Counted from the stretch's first letter, positions 35,601 through 46,932 are shown. The stretch is 64,000 nucleotides of DNA from Monodelphis domestica (GCF_027887165.1 NC_077231.1:186604103-186668102); one strand, 5' to 3'. The notes: a model not told the origin generated them from the letters alone. Numbers and translations: made by a program.

Positions 35601-38230
35601 AGATGAAATTAAAGCAATTGTTCAGTTATACTCAATTATATAAAATATTTATCAAAGAAATAAAAATAGAAGAATATTTACAAAAAACAAATTACCTAGA
35701 TTATTAGAGCAATAAATAGAATATTTAAACCAACTTATTTTGGGAAAAAAATCAAACAAGCCATGAATGGTCTTCCCAAGATAAAAGCATCAAAACCAGA
35801 TAGGTTTATAAATGAATTGTACCAAACATTTTAGGACAAAATAATCCAAATATTACACAACTCATTGTGAAATAGCAGATAAATTTCTACCAAACTTCTT
35901 TTATGAAATAAATATAGATACCTAAACCAGGAACAACAAACAAACAAAACTAGAGAAAGAAAATTATTGATCAATATCATTAATGAATGTGAATGGGAAA
36001 TCCTAAACAAAATACAAGCTACACTGTGAATGAACATGATTTATATTGGGAGCATAAGAATGGTTTAATATGAAAAAATTATCAATATAATGAATAATAT
36101 CAATAAGAAAAGCAATAAAGAAGATGATTATATCAATGGAAACTGAAAAGGCCCTTAGAAGAAACCAGCACTCATTCCTACATAAATCATAAAAAAGAAG
36201 GGGGTATATAAGTGGTTTTTTAAAAATAAAATTATATGAAGGATCTACCTAAAACCATCAGTAAGTATTATCTCTAATGGGGAGAAGATAGAAAGTGAAA
36301 TGAGGATGCTCATAATCACCAAAATTATTTAACATAGTATTAGAAATGCCCCCAAAAGCAATAAGAAAAAAAAAGGAATCAAAGGAATTAGAGTGGACTG
36401 AGGAAATAAAACTCCTTTTCTGTTGATGACATAATGGTATATGTAGCAAATCACAGAAATTCAACTAAAATGTTAGGTGAAACTATAGCTAATTTTACCA
36501 AAGTATCAGGATATAAAATAAATCCACATAAATCATCAGCATTTTTATGTATTACTGCCAAAGTTCTGCAAGAAGATATAGAAAGAAATACTCCATTTAA
36601 AATAACTATAGGCACACGACCTGGGAGTATATCTTCCTCTTCCCCCAAACCAGGAACCACAAAGTATGATTAAATAAATGGAGCAATATTAATTTTTCAT
36701 GGATGGGAAGAGCCAATATAATTGAAACCATAGTCTTACCTAAACTAATCTAACTTATTCAATGCCATCCCAATTAAATTACCAAAAAAAAAATTATAGA
36801 ATATTTAAAACATTTGGAAGAATAAAAGATCAAGGATAGCAAAGGAATTAATGGGGAAAAACATAAAGGAATGTCTAGCATTACCATATTTTAAATCATA
36901 TTATAAAGCAGAAATTATGATATCTAGTATTGGCTAAGAAAAAGAAAGGTAGACCAGTGGAACAGAACAGACATATGACAAAGAGCAGTAAAAGATTATA
37001 TTAACCTGATAACTGAAAAAAACAGACATCTAAGATTTTTGAGAAAATAAAATTTGGTAAAAATTGCTAGAATAACTGGAAATGTGTTAGGAAGAAATTA
37101 GATAATAAACCAATATCTTATGTAATTCACTAAGATAAGATCAAAATGAATATATGATCTAGGCATAAAAGGAGATACTATAAGTAGAAGAACAGGGAAC
37201 ATACTATCAGATATATGGATTGGAGAGGAATATATGAGTCAACAAGAGATGGAGAGCATTGCAAAATGAATAATTTTTAATACATTAAATTGAAAAGTCT
37301 TTGTACAAATAAAATAAAAACTGCCAAGACTGGAAGGAATGTAGAAAATTGGAGGGGAAATTTTTATAAACATCCCATTAGATAGAAGTCTTACACCTAA
37401 TTTTTTTTGTGAAATTTGTCAAATATTCAAGAATAAGAGCCATCCCCCAATTGATAAATAGGCAAAAGATATGAACAACCATTTTTCAGATAAACAAATC
37501 AAAGCCATAAATAGATATATTTAAAAATGCAATAAATCACTCTTGATTAGAGAAATGCAAATTAAGACAATTCTGAGGTACCACCTCATACCTATCAGAA
37601 TGGTCAATATGACAGTAAAGAAAAATGATAAATGTTGAAGGGGATGTGTAAAAATTGGGGTACTAATACACTGATGGTGAAGCTATGAACTGATCCAACA
37701 TTTTCAGAGAGCAATTTGGAATTACACTCAGAGAGTTATAAAATTGTGAATATCTTTAGTATTGCTGGGTCCATTTCCCAAGAAGATCAGGGAAAGAGCA
37801 AAAGAGCCCATATATTCCAGAATATTTATTGCAGCACAATTTGTGGAGATAAAGAATTGGAAACTGAATGGATGCCCATCACATTTTGGTATAGGATTGT
37901 GATGGATTACTACTCCTCCATAAGAAACCATGAACAGACTAATTTTTAAAATCCCTGGAAAGAACTATACAAGATAATGAAGGGTGAAATGAGTAAAACC
38001 ATGAGAATATTTATACACAGAAACAGAACAAATAAATAATAAACTGAACACTCCCTCCAGAATTTGAATGGAAAGATAAAACATGAAATACTTAATTTAT
38101 ATGAATATATTGGTGTCCCTGACAACATCCTTTGTGATAATGGGAGGGTAGAAAGGGGCTGCGACACTTGTGGATGGGATCTATTATGCACATGTGAAAC
38201 ATAGTAAGCTAAACATATGTAAGTTTTTTT
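32690..38230 (+). mobile_element. Old L1 LINE (L1-D), plus strand
   Basis: A strongly decayed L1 lies in sense orientation. There is an ORF1 region with Lys/Glu-rich coil at about 33000-33400 and an RRM-like piece near 33420-33560. The ORF2 endonuclease starts near 34760 (ATCAAAAATCAAAACCTGAC) with a relic at 34999-35187 (YAPNVIASTFLKEKLNKL). An RT piece at 36434-36673 is preceded by the GATGACATAATGGTATATG active-site region near 36424. The ORF2 C-terminus is at about 37560-37950 and the 3' UTR runs to about 38230. It has many more stops and indels than L1-A or L1-B, so it is older. A SINE is inserted at 33879-34071. Confidence 0.85.
33879..34071 (-). mobile_element. Full-length marsupial SINE with 16-bp target duplication, inside L1-D
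   Basis: On the minus strand it starts GGGGCAGGTGGATAGGTCAG, with TTCAAATCTGGCCTCAGACA in the B-box region and GTGACACTGGGCAAGTCACT, ending with GTAAGGGCTTT. Perfect flanking repeats AAAAGTTCAATTTTTT lie at 33863-33878 and 34072-34087. It therefore inserted after L1-D. Confidence 0.95.
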
Positions 38231-39219
38231 AAAATTTCATTTGTGTAATACCTTTTATATAGGGAAAAGTTTGGTTTGATTTGGTTTGGTAAGCATTTGG
38301 AATAATTGTAATTTTAGAAGTATAAAATGGAATTGAGGAAAATATCAAGGAAGTCTTTTTTATAAACCTAATTTTGTTCATTTACATTACTTACTCCATC
38401 AGATTCTAAAATATTTGGCATATAAATAAGAAACTATTTAAAGTAGACACGCAAATTGGATTATGAGGCTATGTGGTCAAAAGAACAAGGATAAGCCTAA
38501 AGAAAATTAGATCACAGGTCAAAGAGGAATGTTGTATGTTGAAATAAATTTTGCTTTCCCTGGACATTTTTATTAGGCAAGTGCAAAATGGTATGGCTTA
38601 AAATATTGAAATTGAAAGCCAACTTTTGGAAATTAGTAAGAAATCTACCTGATTGGATTAATACTTTCATTATGATCAGCCATGTTCATCCTTATTGACT
38701 ACTAAAATCATTATACTTTGTTCAATTTATTTTCATTTCAAAATGAAACAAAAACATTTTTGCTAATTGATTTAATAATTTTTTTAAAAAAGCATTAACA
38801 TAGTATTTATTCATCCCACAAATAATAATTGAAAGAACTGGGACTAAACTTTGATTTTCCGACAAATCCAATACTCCTCTTCTTGAATTCAGTTATTTAA
38901 AAAAATATTTTCACTTACTATAGACATTTGTCATTTTTGCACATTTAGATAATATTATAAATTTTTGGAAAAAATGAAAAAATCATGAAAAAACAGTGAC
39001 TTCTAAAGTTCTTTGGACTCGTGACTGGTTTACAAGAATAACAAATTAGCACAACTCATTTAATCACTGAAATTTAAGTTTTAGAAGAAACATTGGAACT
39101 CATCCAATGAAACACCATTATCATGTGGAGGAGGAAAGTTTAGGCACAGAGGTGGTCATGGTCTCAGTTTATTGGTGCATATGCATAGTTTTGTTATCAT
39201 TATACTTTCACAATAAAAA
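38231..39219. other. AT-rich intergenic stretch, nothing recognised
   Basis: No coding exon or clear repeat was seen. Only short spurious frames occur. Confidence 0.4.
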
Positions 39220-39445
39220 TCCAAGAAGAATAGAGTACAGTAAATGCAGAGTCACACTCATTCAGTTAACCCCAAGTTCAAGTTCTGCTTCTGACCCATA
39301 CTAACTGTGTTGCCCTAGGCAAATCAATTTACCCTAGCAGGTAACTGAGATAACAAGCAGGGGTTGATCTGCATTGTGGAGGGAATTTCATCATTTGGAA
39401 TTTCCTATATCAATAAAATCACAGGTCTAGTCCAAAAAGTAAAAA
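39220..39445 (+). mobile_element. tRNA-derived SINE (marsupial, ATCACAGGTC tail type)
   Basis: A diverged head is followed by AAGTTCAAGTTCTGCTTCTG, GTTGCCCTAGGCAAATCA and the tail GGAATTTCCTATATCAATAA followed by AATCACAGGTC. The same tail is seen at 42600-42640 and near 6655. Confidence 0.7.
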
Positions 39446-40493
39446 TAGAAACCTACATATAATATAAGACAGCTTGCAAAACTACTTTGTTAGACACTAG
39501 ACATTATCTCATTTGATCTTCATGATTTTCCTCTATAGTAAGCGTGATCCATATTTATAGACAAGGAAACTGAAATATCAAAATTTGACATGTCTTATTT
39601 AAGATTTTATGACTAGCAAATAGCCAAGATGGTGCTTAAGCTTCTGACAGGAAGCCCAATATCTTTGATATTTTAAAAATATTAAATAATGCAATTTCAT
39701 TCTCAGTGTATCTTCTGAATCAAATGTGGGGATCTCCTCCCAATGTATTGGATTCTGCTACTGGTTTATAAAATTGTACGATTTTGACCAAGTTACTTAA
39801 TGTTTTGTGCTTCAAGATATACTCATCAATGATTTTCCAGAATGTAGCAGAAACGATGCCTAAATCCCATTCTGCTCAATTTCCTTTGTTATGAAGATTG
39901 ATTCATAGTTTCAGTGACTACTTTTAGTTTTTTCTACTCCCTGAATGCCAAGTCAGGAATGAAAAATGGATAGGATAGGAAAACACTCAGCATGTGGTGG
40001 AAAATAAGAAAATGTAATTATTTCAATCCTCAGCTTGGTTTAATCTGATCCATGTGGTGTCAGGGGAGAAAAGACAGAAAATAAATTTGAATTTGCCATT
40101 ATATGTCCTTGTTTCTGTCTGTTAAAGGGAGGAAATGACAACATGGAAAAGGAATACAAAAACAAAATTTCTCAAAAATTTACTAAAGTTTTTCTTTGTA
40201 AAGTTAAAAAATGAGAATGTGTATTTCAGAACATAAGAGCTATCCAGGTGTAATGGATAGTGAGCAAGGAAAACCTAGTTTCAATACCATTTCTGATATA
40301 AGCAAATCCTTTAATATTTCAGTTTACTATGCAACTCTGCAACTAGAAGTGGCCAAGAAGGTGCTGACCAGCATCAAGAGAGTGTTTCTAGGAGCTATGG
40401 GTATTAGTTAAATCACAGGTCTTATACTTGTACCTAAATAAGCACATGTTTTATCTAAAAATAATTATACCAACTATTATGCTTTCCATTTAG
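39446..40493. other. Sequence upstream of first recognised exon
   Basis: It contains MIR-like relics (about 39490-39620 with AAGGAAACTGAAATATCA, and about 40230-40345). No additional in-frame exon or promoter was recognised. It is presumably intron of the gene starting at 40494, since that exon opens in mid-frame behind an acceptor. Confidence 0.45.
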
Positions 40494-40732
40494 GTTGAAG
40501 AGGGAAAAAAGAAGAAGCATCAACATAATGAAATGGAAACACCGGAGGAAGAAAGTGGTGATAAATTAAATGAAGATAAAATGTTTGGCAAAGTTAATGA
40601 ACTGGTATTTTCTATAAAGAATAATCAATGTGGTAAAAATGAGGAGAATAAAATCCCTGGGGAAGAAATTCCAAAAATGAGCATTTCTTCTTCCAAGGAA
40701 AGTTCAGCAACTGTGCACCATTGTTTAAAGGG
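40494..40732 (+). CDS. ANKRD26: ANKRD26-like gene, exon a (acidic/lysine-rich linker)
   Basis: The 239-nt exon is bounded by TTTCCATTTAG at its left and GTAAGT at its right. Read from its first base it is fully open and gives 79 codons plus 2 nt, beginning VEEGKKKKHQHNEMETPEEE. This resembles the low-complexity linker of ANKRD26 that carries a VEEERKKHRNNEME-type stretch (recalled, not searched). It is rich in Lys, Glu and Asn, ends in a Ser-rich part, and has no globular domain. It ends in phase 2, matching the next exon. It is not the first exon of the gene: there is a preceding acceptor and no start codon at the left. A paralogue of the ANKRD26/CCDC144 group remains possible. Confidence 0.75.
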
Positions 40733-40884
40733 GTAAGTTTCTGAAAATATTTAAATGGAGTATTTAAAAGTAAGTTCACTTTTCTCTGAAAATCTGGATT
40801 TAGATTCATTGTACTTAATTAACTTCAGTCTTGTGTTGGTTTGTTGTTGTTTTTTTTGCCAAGTAAGAAATAAAAATCCCATGA

Positions 40885-40886
<2 letters not shown>

Positions 40887-40921
<35 letters not shown>
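40887..40921. repeat. (CA)n microsatellite in intron a-b
   Basis: Uninterrupted AC dinucleotides over about 35 bp, about 155 nt downstream of exon a's donor in the 449-nt intron. A TTTG run follows at 41018-41040. CA repeats near donors can bind hnRNP L; the role here is unknown. Confidence 0.95.
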
Positions 40922-40926
<5 letters not shown>

Positions 40927-41181
40927 GTAGATTTTTCTCTTTTACCTTCAGCTTGTTCTTCTATTATGAGAATTATGGAGCAGGGACCAATTTCTCTCAA
41001 TAGATGGAGTTGTTTTTTGTTTGTTTGTTTGTTTGTTTTTAACAATGAACTCCCTACATGAACCTGGTCCCTCCAAATTTAATGTTCTATTTCTTTAAAG
41101 GCCCAGACAAACTTACCTAAATAGGATAATAATCCTTATTTCTACTCAACTGTTTTTCTAAAACAAGCAGTTTTAATCTAG

Positions 41182-41362
41182 GTTTACATGGAAACAGGAA
41201 GAAAAGCAATCAAATGCAAGCATATTATTTAAAAAAATCAAAGAACAATTAAGAAGAAAAGAAAAATTATATAGCAAAGAATTGGAGATAAAACAGCCAC
41301 TTGGACCTACTCTACAATCTCAGTCCAGAGAAATAAGAACAATAAGAAATAATTTGAAACAG
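41182..41362 (+). CDS. ANKRD26: ANKRD26-like gene, exon b (start of coiled coil)
   Basis: The 181-nt exon lies behind TTTTAATCTAG and before GTAAGT. Its first base completes the split Gly codon from exon a, followed by 60 codons. It encodes WKQEEKQSNASILFKKIKEQ, then LRRKEKLYSKELEIKQ and IRTIRNNLKQ. The stretch corresponds to the ANKRD26 segment NAD-YEKIREQLRRKEEQYRKE-EVKQQLEL. This is coiled-coil with regular Leu/Ile spacing. The intron to exon a is only 449 nt. Human ANKRD26 has a long intervening region between these two segments, which is not encoded here. The exon ends in phase 0. Confidence 0.9.
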
Positions 41363-42319
41363 GTAAGTTGGAATTTAAAAGTCAATATTTCCATCTTTGT
41401 AAAGAATATTCAGAATTTCCTGGGAGTAAGGAGGTGAACACCTATAAAGCTTTTATTAATGCTAAAAACGTGCAATGGTTGTTATGTGTAGTATAATTAA
41501 GTTGGGTTCAATCACATATAAATGTATATTCCTAGACATATAAAGAAAGATAAAAGTTTCCTTTTTTAGCATTTAAATATTAAGTTGCAAGGTATATAGC
41601 TATGAAAAAGATAAGATGGAGCTAGTGTAGTGGATCCAGTTTTATTGTGGGAGAGCATATGCTGGTTATTGCCCAAAGAATTGTAGCTCAGTACCCTGTA
41701 TCTTAATCTATGAAAGGGTTTACTCAAGTATATTACAGATAGTTTAGCCAGGGCAATGGAATGGTCCAGTTGGGATGGTTTTGCAGACTCCCTCAGGTGA
41801 TTCAGATTGTTAGATTTTATTGAAGGTTTGCAGGGTGCTCTCTGCTTATCCGTGGGAATTCTCCATCCTCCCTCAGATTATACCTCCCAGGAGTATTCTA
41901 GAGGGGAATTCCAGGCTGAAATGTGGGAAGGGGATTGGGAAAGGGTGCAAAGATGCCCAGTATGCCTTTATGATGTTCCCCCATTTCCTTTTTAGTCAGA
42001 CTTTCAATGTTGTTTGGGTGTTTGAGTGCCCTTCCTCAGACTTCCAAACTCTTATCCAAGGGGATAATGTTATAACATTTCTCAAGTTGGCTCAGGTGAT
42101 TCTCTACTCCCTTCAGGCTTGGAATATCAAGCAAATGCTTATCGACTGGAAATGCACAAAGTTTAAGACTATATTCTAATTGGTAATACCTGCTAACGAA
42201 TAAAAAGCATAAGATCTAAAAGTGCCATTTTAAAAAAGATTTCAAAGTGTTTCTAACATTTTAAAGCACCATTCCCACTGTCAACCTTCATCACTAGTAC
42301 TTTTAAAAGTATGTCTCAC

Positions 42320-42645
42320 TGTAGAGAGGCAGTCAGTCTGGTGTCCTGTATCGAAATGGTCTCAAATCCAAGGAGACCTGGGCTCAAGTGTTGCCATTGA
42401 CCAATCTGGACTAGTGTGATTCTGGGTGAGTCATTTTTACCTGACTGAAGGCAAGAAGTGTCAAACTCTCCAAATGCTTTCCACAAAACTCACGTGTGGA
42501 TTTCTTTTTTAATTCGACCCCACTGTTCTGGGCAGCTCTCTAAGATTATAAGTCACAGAAAAAGTGCCATCCTACATTGGTAAGAGGGAGTTTCCTTACC
42601 TGAGAATTCTCTACATCAATGGAATCACAGGTTCAGGCCCCTTCA
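42320..42645 (+). mobile_element. tRNA-derived SINE (marsupial, ATCACAGGTT tail type)
   Basis: The SINE head is at about 42320 (GAGAGGCAGTCAGTCTGGTG). AGGAGACCTGGGCTCAAGTG lies in the B-box area and GATTCTGGGTGAGTCATTTT in the core. The GAGGGAGTTTCCTTACCTGA and CATCAATGGAATCACAGGTT tail matches 39400-39430. Confidence 0.7.
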
Positions 42646-43019
42646 CTATCCCTTATATTCCACTGTACTTCTTCTTTCAGTCTTTCAGGAAAGTTTCTTG
42701 TTCTTTAGGGCCTTTAGTCTTATAAAATTAATATTATCCAATCCATTCTACATGGAAGAAAGGCAAAGTCTTAACAGGCCAGAGTACTGGACTAAATGTA
42801 CTCATTATGTGAAATTCAATAAGAATGAATGTAAAGTCTATACTTAGGTGTAAAAAGTTATTTTCACAAGCTCAAATGGTGAAAATATGATGAGATAGCA
42901 TTTAGTCTGAAAAGATATAGACATTTTAGTGAGCTCTCTAAGCTTAATTTGAGTCATCAATGTTATTTGGCAACCAAAAAGCAAATGTATTTTTGGACTG
43001 CATTAGGAGAAGCATAGCT

Positions 43020-43840
43020 TCCAAGACGGGGGAGGTACAAATACCTCTGTAGTCTGTCCTTATCAGACCTCTCCTGGACTACTGTGTTCACCTGTAGCTG
43101 GCACAGAATTATGGTAGGAGGTAATCAGGACTGCAAATATGACAGTGAAAGAACTTGAGTCCATCCATAACATATAAAAATCAAACAAGGAATGGGAGAT
43201 GTTAGTCCTTGTAAAAATTAAATTATATTTCTACTAATAAAAATATTATATTTTTGAAGTTTATTAAGGATTATTAGAAATCAAGGATACAAAATAAAAA
43301 CCATGTGCCCATGGCTGATTAGCACATTCAAAGTCCCCACACTTAGCTTACTTACTACATCATTGCAATGGCAGACAAGGGAAGAGAGCGTGGGAGGTGT
43401 TACTGACAGTTAAATACTAATTGTGATCTCACCCACGTAGAGAATCAGGTGAGATTATAGGGAATTCTGGGAAATACCAAGGACTTCTGGGGATTGAAGC
43501 CTAGGGTTCAAATCTCCATTTTATACATCCTTGAGAAAAAAGAAGACTCAAGAGGGACATGATTATTATCTTCAAGTTTTTGAAGGACAGTCATGTGGAA
43601 GAGAGATTAAGCTTGCTCTTCTTTACCCCAAGGGAAAGAACCAAGAACAATGGCTAGAAGTTGCAAACATGCACAATTTTAGGGTTGTCAAAAAAAATTG
43701 CTAAGAAATAGAACTGCCCATAAGTAGAATGTGCTACCTTGAGAAATGGTGTCTTCTGCAGTGGCTTCAGACTGATGTTTGGTGATGTCTAATAAGAGTC
43801 AGGTATATTAAAATGGGTATGTTTTAGACTGAATAATTGT
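43020..43840 (+). mobile_element. CR1/L3-like LINE relic, interrupted by LTR-2
   Basis: Left part: TCAGACCTCTCCTGGACTAC, TGTGTTCACCTGTAGCTGGC, GAACTTGAGTCCATCC. Right part after the LTR: GAGAAAAAAGAAGACTCAAG, GACATGATTATTATCTTCAA, AAGAACCAAGAACAATGGC, AGAAGTTGCAAAC. This is the sequential order of CR1/L3 3' ends. It is old and diverged. Confidence 0.65.
43210..43527 (-). mobile_element. Solo LTR (family LTR-2), minus strand, copy B
   Basis: It is collinear with 13601-13942. On the minus strand it begins TGTATAAAATGGAGATTTGA and ends AATTTTTACA. Target duplications TCCT at 43206-43209 and 43528-43531 flank it, and the LINE sequence resumes on either side. It lies antisense in the intron between exons b and c. 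Confidence 0.82.
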
Positions 43841-44037
43841 TGATGCTCTTTCACAACTCTGATCTTATATGCTTTTTGCTGCTTTTTATATTCCAAAGAC
43901 TATGTTTCTTAGGATTTTTTAGTCCCCCTCCCCCAGATTACATGTAGATACAATTTTAATATTTTTGATGTTTTCTGATTTGCTGACTTCTCAAGGAAAA
44001 ATGTGTTTAAAAATTTGTATGCAATTGTTGTCTCTAG

Positions 44038-44166
44038 GTTGAAGAAGAACGAAATGGCACACAAAGTCAGAATGCCAGAGATTTGCCAGATAGGCTTCTG
44101 AATAACCACCTATGGAAGCAGAAGGAAATAGAAGCAACTACTTCTAAAGTGAATCAGAGTTCTGAG
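44038..44166 (+). CDS. ANKRD26: ANKRD26-like gene, exon c (coiled coil)
   Basis: The 129-nt exon, 43 codons, has phase 0 at both ends. The acceptor is GTTGTCTCTAG and the donor is GAG|GTATTC, weaker than the other donors because it departs from GTRAGT at positions +4 to +6. It encodes VEEERNGTQSQNARDLPDRL and LLNNHLWKQKEIEATTSKV. These match the ANKRD26 segment VVQERNDAQRQ...NARMLQDGILTNHLSKQKEIE, with about five residues absent between TQSQ and NARD. It continues the coiled coil between exons b and d. Because it is symmetric, skipping it would keep the frame. Confidence 0.9.
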
Positions 44167-45981
44167 GTATTCACTTTTGTTGTTTTCAAATTTTCCTGCA
44201 TATTTTTAAAAATTGAGATTTTTGTTCATCATTTTTGGACCTATCTGTCATCCTCAACCATGTCCATATGACTGCATTAGACATCTATGTTTGCCAAAAT
44301 CAACACAGGTGTTTTGTTTTGTTCTATTGCTTCTTTTATTTCAATTGAATGATATCTCCAGAGACCCAAGTGTGTACTACTCCTATTGAAAAAAAAACCC
44401 TTATCCTTAGTAGTATTTCTAAACCTTCTAGACATAGGAAGGGGGCAGTGGATCAGTTTCACTTACCCTAACAGGAGAAAGGAATGTAACTGGGAAGGAA
44501 ATGACAACTTGAATACGCATCACTTTCCTTCCTTTTTAAGAAGATTCATCTATTTTACCTTTTCAGTGGCAGAGACTTTCAAAAAGGGTTTCAAAATATA
44601 TATTAATATTCTATTAGTCTATTATTATATTAATATTAATAGTCTATTCCATGTTTCTTGAAAAAGAAGGAATAAAAGTAAGTAAGGCTATATGCATTAT
44701 AATGATTCATCATTTCTCAAAATAGTAAAAAGACAAGTTCATTAGGTACTAGATTTAGGATTTTTAATTTTCTTCTTTTTTTGTTTCAACAATAGTTTGA
44801 AGTAATTTATTTGAGTTATTGATGCTAAGTAAATCTTTTGATGTCTGGGGGCTGAAATACTTCATTTTTCTCAGCTGCTGCCTATTCTTACTCTCTTTTT
44901 AGGTTTTTAGAAGGGATTTAATAGAATGAGTCTAAACTTCTTTAATATTTCTGTTTCTACCAGTCCTAGAAGGGATCAAATGCTCCTTGACCAGTTCAAG
45001 TAGGATGGGAGTGTAACAGCATTTTTTTTAAATATTTTGGTCCCAGTAGTTCTTATTCCTTAAAAATTTGAGGTAAGGGTTCAGTTACCATCCACTGACT
45101 ATATTTTGGGCCTCACTTTGTCCATCCCTAAAATAAAAAGTTTGGATTAGATAACCTCTAAAAGCTCCAAATTAATGATGCTACAATAATGTTATATACA
45201 GGTTTATCAGGAAACAAATTATTCTTGAGATGTATGCTAAGAAATTTTAAGATAATTATTACTTCCTTGATCTACAGCTAATTGACAAAACAATCAGTCT
45301 ACAGGAAGGACAACTTTACATCTTCAGTATATACTGGGAAATTATCAATAGTATAAGGGTGTTAGAATTGGAGTCTGAAGAGATCTAGATTTAAATCCTG
45401 CTTCTAACACTTACTAGCTGTGTGACAATAAGCAGATCATTTAATATAGTAAGAGAGGAATAACATCAATGAATATTTCCTTCATAAAAATGTTACAAGA
45501 TATAAATTAGATAATGAATCTAAATGTACTTTGCAAACCTTAAGGGAAATATGCATATATATTAGGTATTGTTAATTTTATCCTAATAATAGGAAAAGGC
45601 AGTGTAAGATAGAAGGGGGGACACAGTAAAGAAAAGAAAATAAGCTGAAAGGCAGACAAATATGGAGGCCTAAAAATATAGGGTTTGTAAAATGTCCTCT
45701 ACATTATACAGTGAAATGACCACCTGTTTTGAAGACTGAGTATCTTAAGTACTTATTTTCTGATTAATGCAGCACTTTTAAGCCCTATTCTTTGGGAAAA
45801 TTGAGTATGAGGGAAATGTGAAATATGTAAAACTCTCTCAATTTACATCTTCTTTGAATACACTTTTCTTCTTGGCACCTTGGAGTTTATTTTTAATTAC
45901 TAGGGAAAATCAGAATGCATAATTTTATTTTGAGTAACAATGTTGTTGTTGTTGTTGTTTTGTGTGTGTGTGTGTGTGTAG
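44167..45981 (+). other. Intron c-d
   Basis: It starts with GTATTC and ends with (TG)9TAG. It holds a MIR 3' relic at about 45110-45185 and a MIR-like SINE at about 45350-45545 (CTTCTAACACTTACTAGCTG, TGTGACAATAAGCAGATCAT). No further coding exon was seen. Confidence 0.7.
45941..45981 (+). promoter_or_regulatory. UG-repeat 3' splice site of the 951-nt exon
   Basis: (TGT)n at 45941-45960, then (TG)9 at 45961-45978, then TAG at 45979-45981 and the exon. The usual pyrimidine run is replaced by T/G repeats. UG repeats at acceptors are known binding sites for TDP-43 and CELF-type factors and weaken splicing of CFTR exon 9. Regulation here is inferred. Confidence 0.7.
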
Positions 45982-46932
45982 CTTTTTGATCATCATGAAA
46001 AAGATCTGCTGTCAAAAAACCATAACCTCCAGCATGAAATTGCCATGCTCAAACTGGAACTAGACACCGTAAAAATCCAGGCTCAGGAAAAAGAAAGTAG
46101 ATACACCAAAGAAAATGAAGTTTTAAAAGAAAAGAATGATGAGCTTCTAAATAAATTAAAACTGAATGAGGAGACATTAACAAAAATTCAGTATGAGTAC
46201 AACAAACAGCTTAATGTTTTGATGATTAAGAATGGAAAGCTGAAGTCTAAATTGGAGAATGAAAAGCAAAATAGAGACAGAGTAGGAAAAGACATCGAAT
46301 CATGCCTCTGCTGCCTGACTTCTGCTATTAGTGATCATGAACAAAGTCAAATATCAAAACAAAACCCTGAATATTCTTTTCAGCAAGAACCAGATGAATG
46401 GATTCCTTTAAAGGATAAAGTAAATTGTGACTTGTCTATGCTAAGAGATAACAATGATTTCTTTTATCAACAGCTTTTTCAAGCTGAAAGTAAAGCTAAC
46501 AATTTAGAAAATGAGCTACACTGTTTGCAAGATTCCCTCACTGAAAAAGCATTGATTTTAGAAAGCACACAGAGAGACCTAAACCAGGTGAAATATCAAG
46601 TAAAGGAACTTGAACTCATAAATAAAATTATAAATGAAAAACTGCACAAATACATGTCCAAAAAAGAAGACCTGCGACAAAGAATAGACCAAGTCCAGAA
46701 TGAAAATATGTTGCTTCAACAACAGCTAGAAAATGCCCCAAAGATAGTCATCGTTAAAAAACAGTTAGTAAGGAATATCCATGTACACTTTGGTGATCCC
46801 TTTGATAAACTTCATGCTGACAGAGAAAAACAAGTTCTTATGGCAGAAGAGAGAAATAAAGAGTTAATCAATGAATATAATCACTTAAGAGAGCAAATAT
46901 GTAAATATGAAAAGGAGAAAACAGAAAATGAG
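45982..46932 (+). CDS. ANKRD26: ANKRD26-like gene, exon d (951-nt coiled-coil exon)
   Basis: This is a very large internal exon: 317 codons, phase 0 at both ends, acceptor (TG)9TAG and donor GTAGGT. It is open throughout from LFDHHEKDLLSKNHNLQHEI. Segments match ANKRD26 along the whole exon: EIAMLKLELDTVK, NEETLTKIQYEYNKQLNVL, KLENEKQNRDRV, DLSMLRDNNDFFYQQLF, ENMLLQQQLENA, EERNKELINEYNHLREQ. Almost all of it is predicted heptad coiled coil. An ATG at 46045 opens a 302-codon frame, but the coding sequence extends 21 codons further left to the acceptor, so that ATG is internal. In the family this region serves protein-protein contacts; ANKRD26 acts at centriole distal appendages. Family function is recalled, not shown here. 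Confidence 0.95.

Larger units (their letters stand above)
41363..44037 (+). other. Intron b-c, with SINE, CR1/L3-like LINE and LTR
   Basis: It contains an unclassified GC-richer part (about 41630-42180, only spurious frames), a tRNA-derived SINE, a CR1/L3-like LINE and a solo LTR, listed separately. Splice ends are GTAAGT and TCTCTAG. Confidence 0.7.

Noticed and set aside
40815..41045. Minus-strand frame with a Cys-Val repeat
   Set aside because: It is a translation of the (CA)n microsatellite.
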